Shown: in pieces, positions 4,739-6,219 of the stretch
How positions within the stretch are numbered: position 1 is the first letter of the stretch
How the letters are laid out: the number at the start of each line of letters is the position of its first letter
Source: Candidatus Saccharimonadota bacterium
GTDB lineage: Bacteria; Patescibacteria; Saccharimonadia; Saccharimonadales; UBA4665
Assembly: GCA_018061705.1 (NCBI GenBank)
Contig: JAGOTO010000027.1
Coordinates: 1 to 6,219, forward strand
DNA length: 6,219 nt
Reading direction: 5' to 3'
Position numbers and translations under genes: made by a program
Notes under the pieces: generated by a model
Told to the model about the DNA's origin: nothing
Database searches by the model: none
Seen by the model: only the letters and a program-made list of their open reading frames with translations

Positions 4739-5974
4739 ATGATTCAATCCGTTTGTATTCTCGGAAGACAGCCTGAGATCGGGTTAGCAGAGCTCGAAAG
4801 CCTCTATGGTCAGGCCTCAGTAGCGAGGCTAAGCGATCATGCCGTTGGTCTTATGCTTGATCCTCATCGGGTTGACTTCATGCGCCTTGGCGGCAGCACC
4901 CGCTTTGGCGGCGTTGTCGGTGAGATACCGAGCGCTGACTGGAAACAAGTCGAAAAGGGTCTCGTTGCTTTTGCCAGATCCACCGCATTTGTCATTCCGA
5001 CCTCTGGCAAATTTCACCTGGGATTATCTGCCTATGGATTCGATATTTCGGCAGCGAAGCTCAACGCGCTCGGCCTGACGATAAAAAAAGTTGTGCGGGC
5101 CCGTCACGATGGTTCGGTTCGCTTGGCGCCGAACAACGAGACAGAGCTGAGCACCGCACAAGTTATACACAATAACCTGGTTGGCCCGAATGGCGCCGAG
5201 TTACTCATAATTGCGGGGGCCAACAAGACCTACCTCGCCAAAACTATTAACGTGCAGGATATAGAGAGTTACACTCTTCGTGACCGCGGCAGACCAAAAC
5301 GTGATGCCCGCATCGGCATGTTGCCGCCCAAATTGGCACAGATCATCATAAATCTGGCGGCCGGGACAGCCGAACCTCATGCCTATGTTCAGGACAATAC
5401 GGCACTCAGTCGGCCTCAAGTACTCGATCCGTTTTGCGGAACCGGCGTCATCCTCCAAGAGGCTTTACTCACAGGTTTCCGATGCTCCGGAACAGACCTT
5501 GAGCCTCGTATGGTTGCATACTCCCGCGAGAACATCGACTGGCTGCTCAAAACCTGCCATCTACCTGCTCCTCCGCCAGAAATCGCTGTTGGCGACGCAA
5601 CCTCCTACTCCTGGCAGCAAACAATCGATTTTGTCGCCTGCGAGACCTACCTTGGCCGCCCATTCACCTCGCCTCCCTCCAGAGAGATACTCGAAAAAAC
5701 CGTTCGTGAAGTCGATACTATCATCAGAAAGTTTCTGCGCAACATCCACCCCCAATTATCTTCTGGCACCCGGCTTTGTGTGGCGGTCCCGGCATGGAGT
5801 CTTGACGGCCAGTACCAACGATCTGCCGACAAGTTTCGACACCTTCCGACACTCGATCAGCTCACAGACCTTGGGTACAATCAAGTTCAATACGTTCATG
5901 CCCCTCAAAACCTCATCTATCATAGAGATGGCCAGGTCGTCGGTCGGGAATTGGTGACTTTGGTCCGCAACTAA
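4739..5974 (+). CDS. Trm11/Trm-G10-like THUMP-type RNA methyltransferase homologue with altered catalytic motif
   Basis: The 411-residue protein has an N-terminal segment like that of Trm11-type enzymes (VCILGRQPEIGLAELESLYG, 5-24). A region of about 60-175 fits a THUMP-like RNA-binding domain, ending in the linker QDIESYTLRDRGRPKRDARI (173-192) with GMLPPKLAQIIINLA (193-207). The R-D-x-x-R-P and GMLPPKLA signatures are typical of archaeal Trm-G10 and Trm11. The Rossmann domain shows motif I VLDPFCGTGVILQEAL (228-243), GTDLEP (251-256, D253 expected to bind the SAM ribose) and GDA (285-287). These enzymes make N2-methylguanosine in tRNA (position 10) using an N/D-P-P-Y motif. Here the corresponding place reads DFVACETYLGRP (297-308), so the canonical catalytic tetrad is missing; the substrate may differ. 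A SAM-binding RNA methyltransferase fold is well supported; the reaction is not. ATG 4739 is chosen for the conserved N-terminus. Confidence 0.85.
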   Translation: MIQSVCILGRQPEIGLAELESLYGQASVARLSDHAVGLMLDPHRVDFMRLGGSTRFGGVVGEIPSADWKQVEKGLVAFARSTAFVIPTSGKFHLGLSAYGFDISAAKLNALGLTIKKVVRARHDGSVRLAPNNETELSTAQVIHNNLVGPNGAELLIIAGANKTYLAKTINVQDIESYTLRDRGRPKRDARIGMLPPKLAQIIINLAAGTAEPHAYVQDNTALSRPQVLDPFCGTGVILQEALLTGFRCSGTDLEPRMVAYSRENIDWLLKTCHLPAPPPEIAVGDATSYSWQQTIDFVACETYLGRPFTSPPSREILEKTVREVDTIIRKFLRNIHPQLSSGTRLCVAVPAWSLDGQYQRSADKFRHLPTLDQLTDLGYNQVQYVHAPQNLIYHRDGQVVGRELVTLVRN

Positions 5975-5976
5975 TG

Positions 5977-5990
5977 TAAACTAGGACTTT
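5977..5990 (+). promoter_or_regulatory. -10-like box and weak Shine-Dalgarno before the transporter gene
   Basis: TAAACT (5977-5982) ends eight bases before ATG 5991, matching the spacing at the other gap-preceded genes. AGGA (5983-5986) is also present four bases before the ATG, so cotranscription with the upstream gene and ordinary ribosome binding are equally possible. Confidence 0.35.
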
Positions 5991-6219
5991 ATGCGACAAA
6001 TAACAGAGGTAAGGAAACTTGTCAGACCAGCCGACCTAGTCGTTGCTCTCTACATATTCGGCATTATGGCCGCGGAGCTCATGGGCGCAAAAACATTTGT
6101 CATTACTGAGCTCGGCGATTATACCCTCCGCGCGAGTGTTGCGATATTTCTCATGCCGCTGCTCTTTACATTGACAGATGTCGTCACTGAAGTCAGAGGG
6201 CGAGAACGGGCACGCAGCA
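5991..6219 (+). CDS. yhhQ: YhhQ/VUT-family queuosine-precursor transporter, N-terminal part (cut by the right edge)
   Basis: The 76 visible residues begin with a short basic cytoplasmic segment. A first membrane helix follows (LVVALYIFGIMAAELMGAKT, about 16-35), then a short loop and a second helix (VAIFLMPLLFTLTDVVTEV). The signatures E/N-L-x-x-x-K after helix 1 and L-T-D-V-V-T-E-V-x-G-x-x-x-A-R after helix 2 are characteristic of the YhhQ/DUF165 (VUT) family; the usual sequence is 'TDvltEvYGkk.AR', with Arg here in place of Tyr. E. coli YhhQ imports preQ0/preQ1 for queuosine synthesis in tRNA; the Q family assignment is by motif and the substrate by homology. The full family length is about 200-230 residues, so roughly two thirds is missing. 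It starts 16 bases after the Trm11-like gene on the same strand, linking two probable tRNA-modification functions. Confidence 0.82.
   Translation, partial: MRQITEVRKLVRPADLVVALYIFGIMAAELMGAKTFVITELGDYTLRASVAIFLMPLLFTLTDVVTEVRGRERARS

Noticed and set aside
4731..4759. Second plus-strand promoter, TTGACA at 4731 with a downstream -10-like hexamer
   Set aside because: It would start transcription inside the gene, removing the conserved N-terminus; the TATAGT box at 4726 explains the start better.
5379..5957. 192-residue open frame on the plus strand inside the Trm11-like gene
   Set aside because: It lies in another frame of a gene with clear motifs, its product is Ser/Pro/Arg-rich with no domain, and it has no initiation signal; it is a shadow of the real gene.
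1..6219. CRISPR array, tandem repeats, insertion sequence, tRNA or rRNA, phage or defence system
   Set aside because: Reading both strands gave no regularly spaced repeats, no transposase-like frame, no cloverleaf-like sequence with T-loop consensus, and no nuclease/toxin module beyond the housekeeping ExoVII.

Overview
The window looks like a stretch of chromosome from a candidate-phyla bacterium, most likely Candidatus Saccharibacteria (TM7) or a close relative. This assignment is inferred from the protein set and its style: a compact ExoVII large subunit, a membrane-anchored FAM173-like methyltransferase, a Trm11-like methyltransferase with an altered catalytic motif, and short lineage-restricted membrane proteins. 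Genes are packed tightly, G+C looks close to 50 %, and no in-frame TGA occurs inside the genes while TGA ends xseA. That argues for the standard bacterial code and against the TGA-recoded Gracilibacteria/Absconditabacteria.

Positions 1-4679 are coded almost entirely on the minus strand. Read in the direction of transcription (right to left) they hold: an unrecognised 189-residue protein (4679-4110); a polytopic UPF0104/LPG-synthase-TM protein (4093-3032); xseA (2998-1853); xseB (1856-1653); a FAM173-like SAM methyltransferase (1653-1156); a single-pass membrane protein with an extracytoplasmic domain (1187-444); and the front part of a sensor-histidine-kinase-like protein running off the left edge. 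From xseA leftward the genes overlap or abut (ATGA, TAATG, a 32-base overlap), so they probably form one operon.

On the plus strand a Trm11/THUMP-type RNA methyltransferase homologue (4739-5974) is followed after 16 bases by the start of a YhhQ-type queuosine-precursor transporter that runs off the right edge. Both are plausibly linked to tRNA modification. The 59-base gap 4680-4738 is a divergent promoter region. No rRNA, tRNA, CRISPR array, insertion sequence or convincing intrinsic terminator was seen, and there is no gene-free stretch longer than about 60 bases.

The most interesting signals are four. (1) Every gene that begins after a gap has a -10-like hexamer 7-10 bases before its ATG, and four of the five have no Shine-Dalgarno, whereas genes inside the overlapping operon have good Shine-Dalgarno sites; this suggests leaderless mRNAs for operon-leading genes. 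(2) The histidine-kinase frame encodes a membrane helix upstream of any ATG/GTG/TTG codon. (3) The Trm11-like protein keeps its SAM site but lacks the D/N-P-P-Y catalytic motif. (4) The small methyltransferase resembles the FAM173 protein-lysine methyltransferases, whose eukaryotic members modify ATP synthase and related mitochondrial targets.
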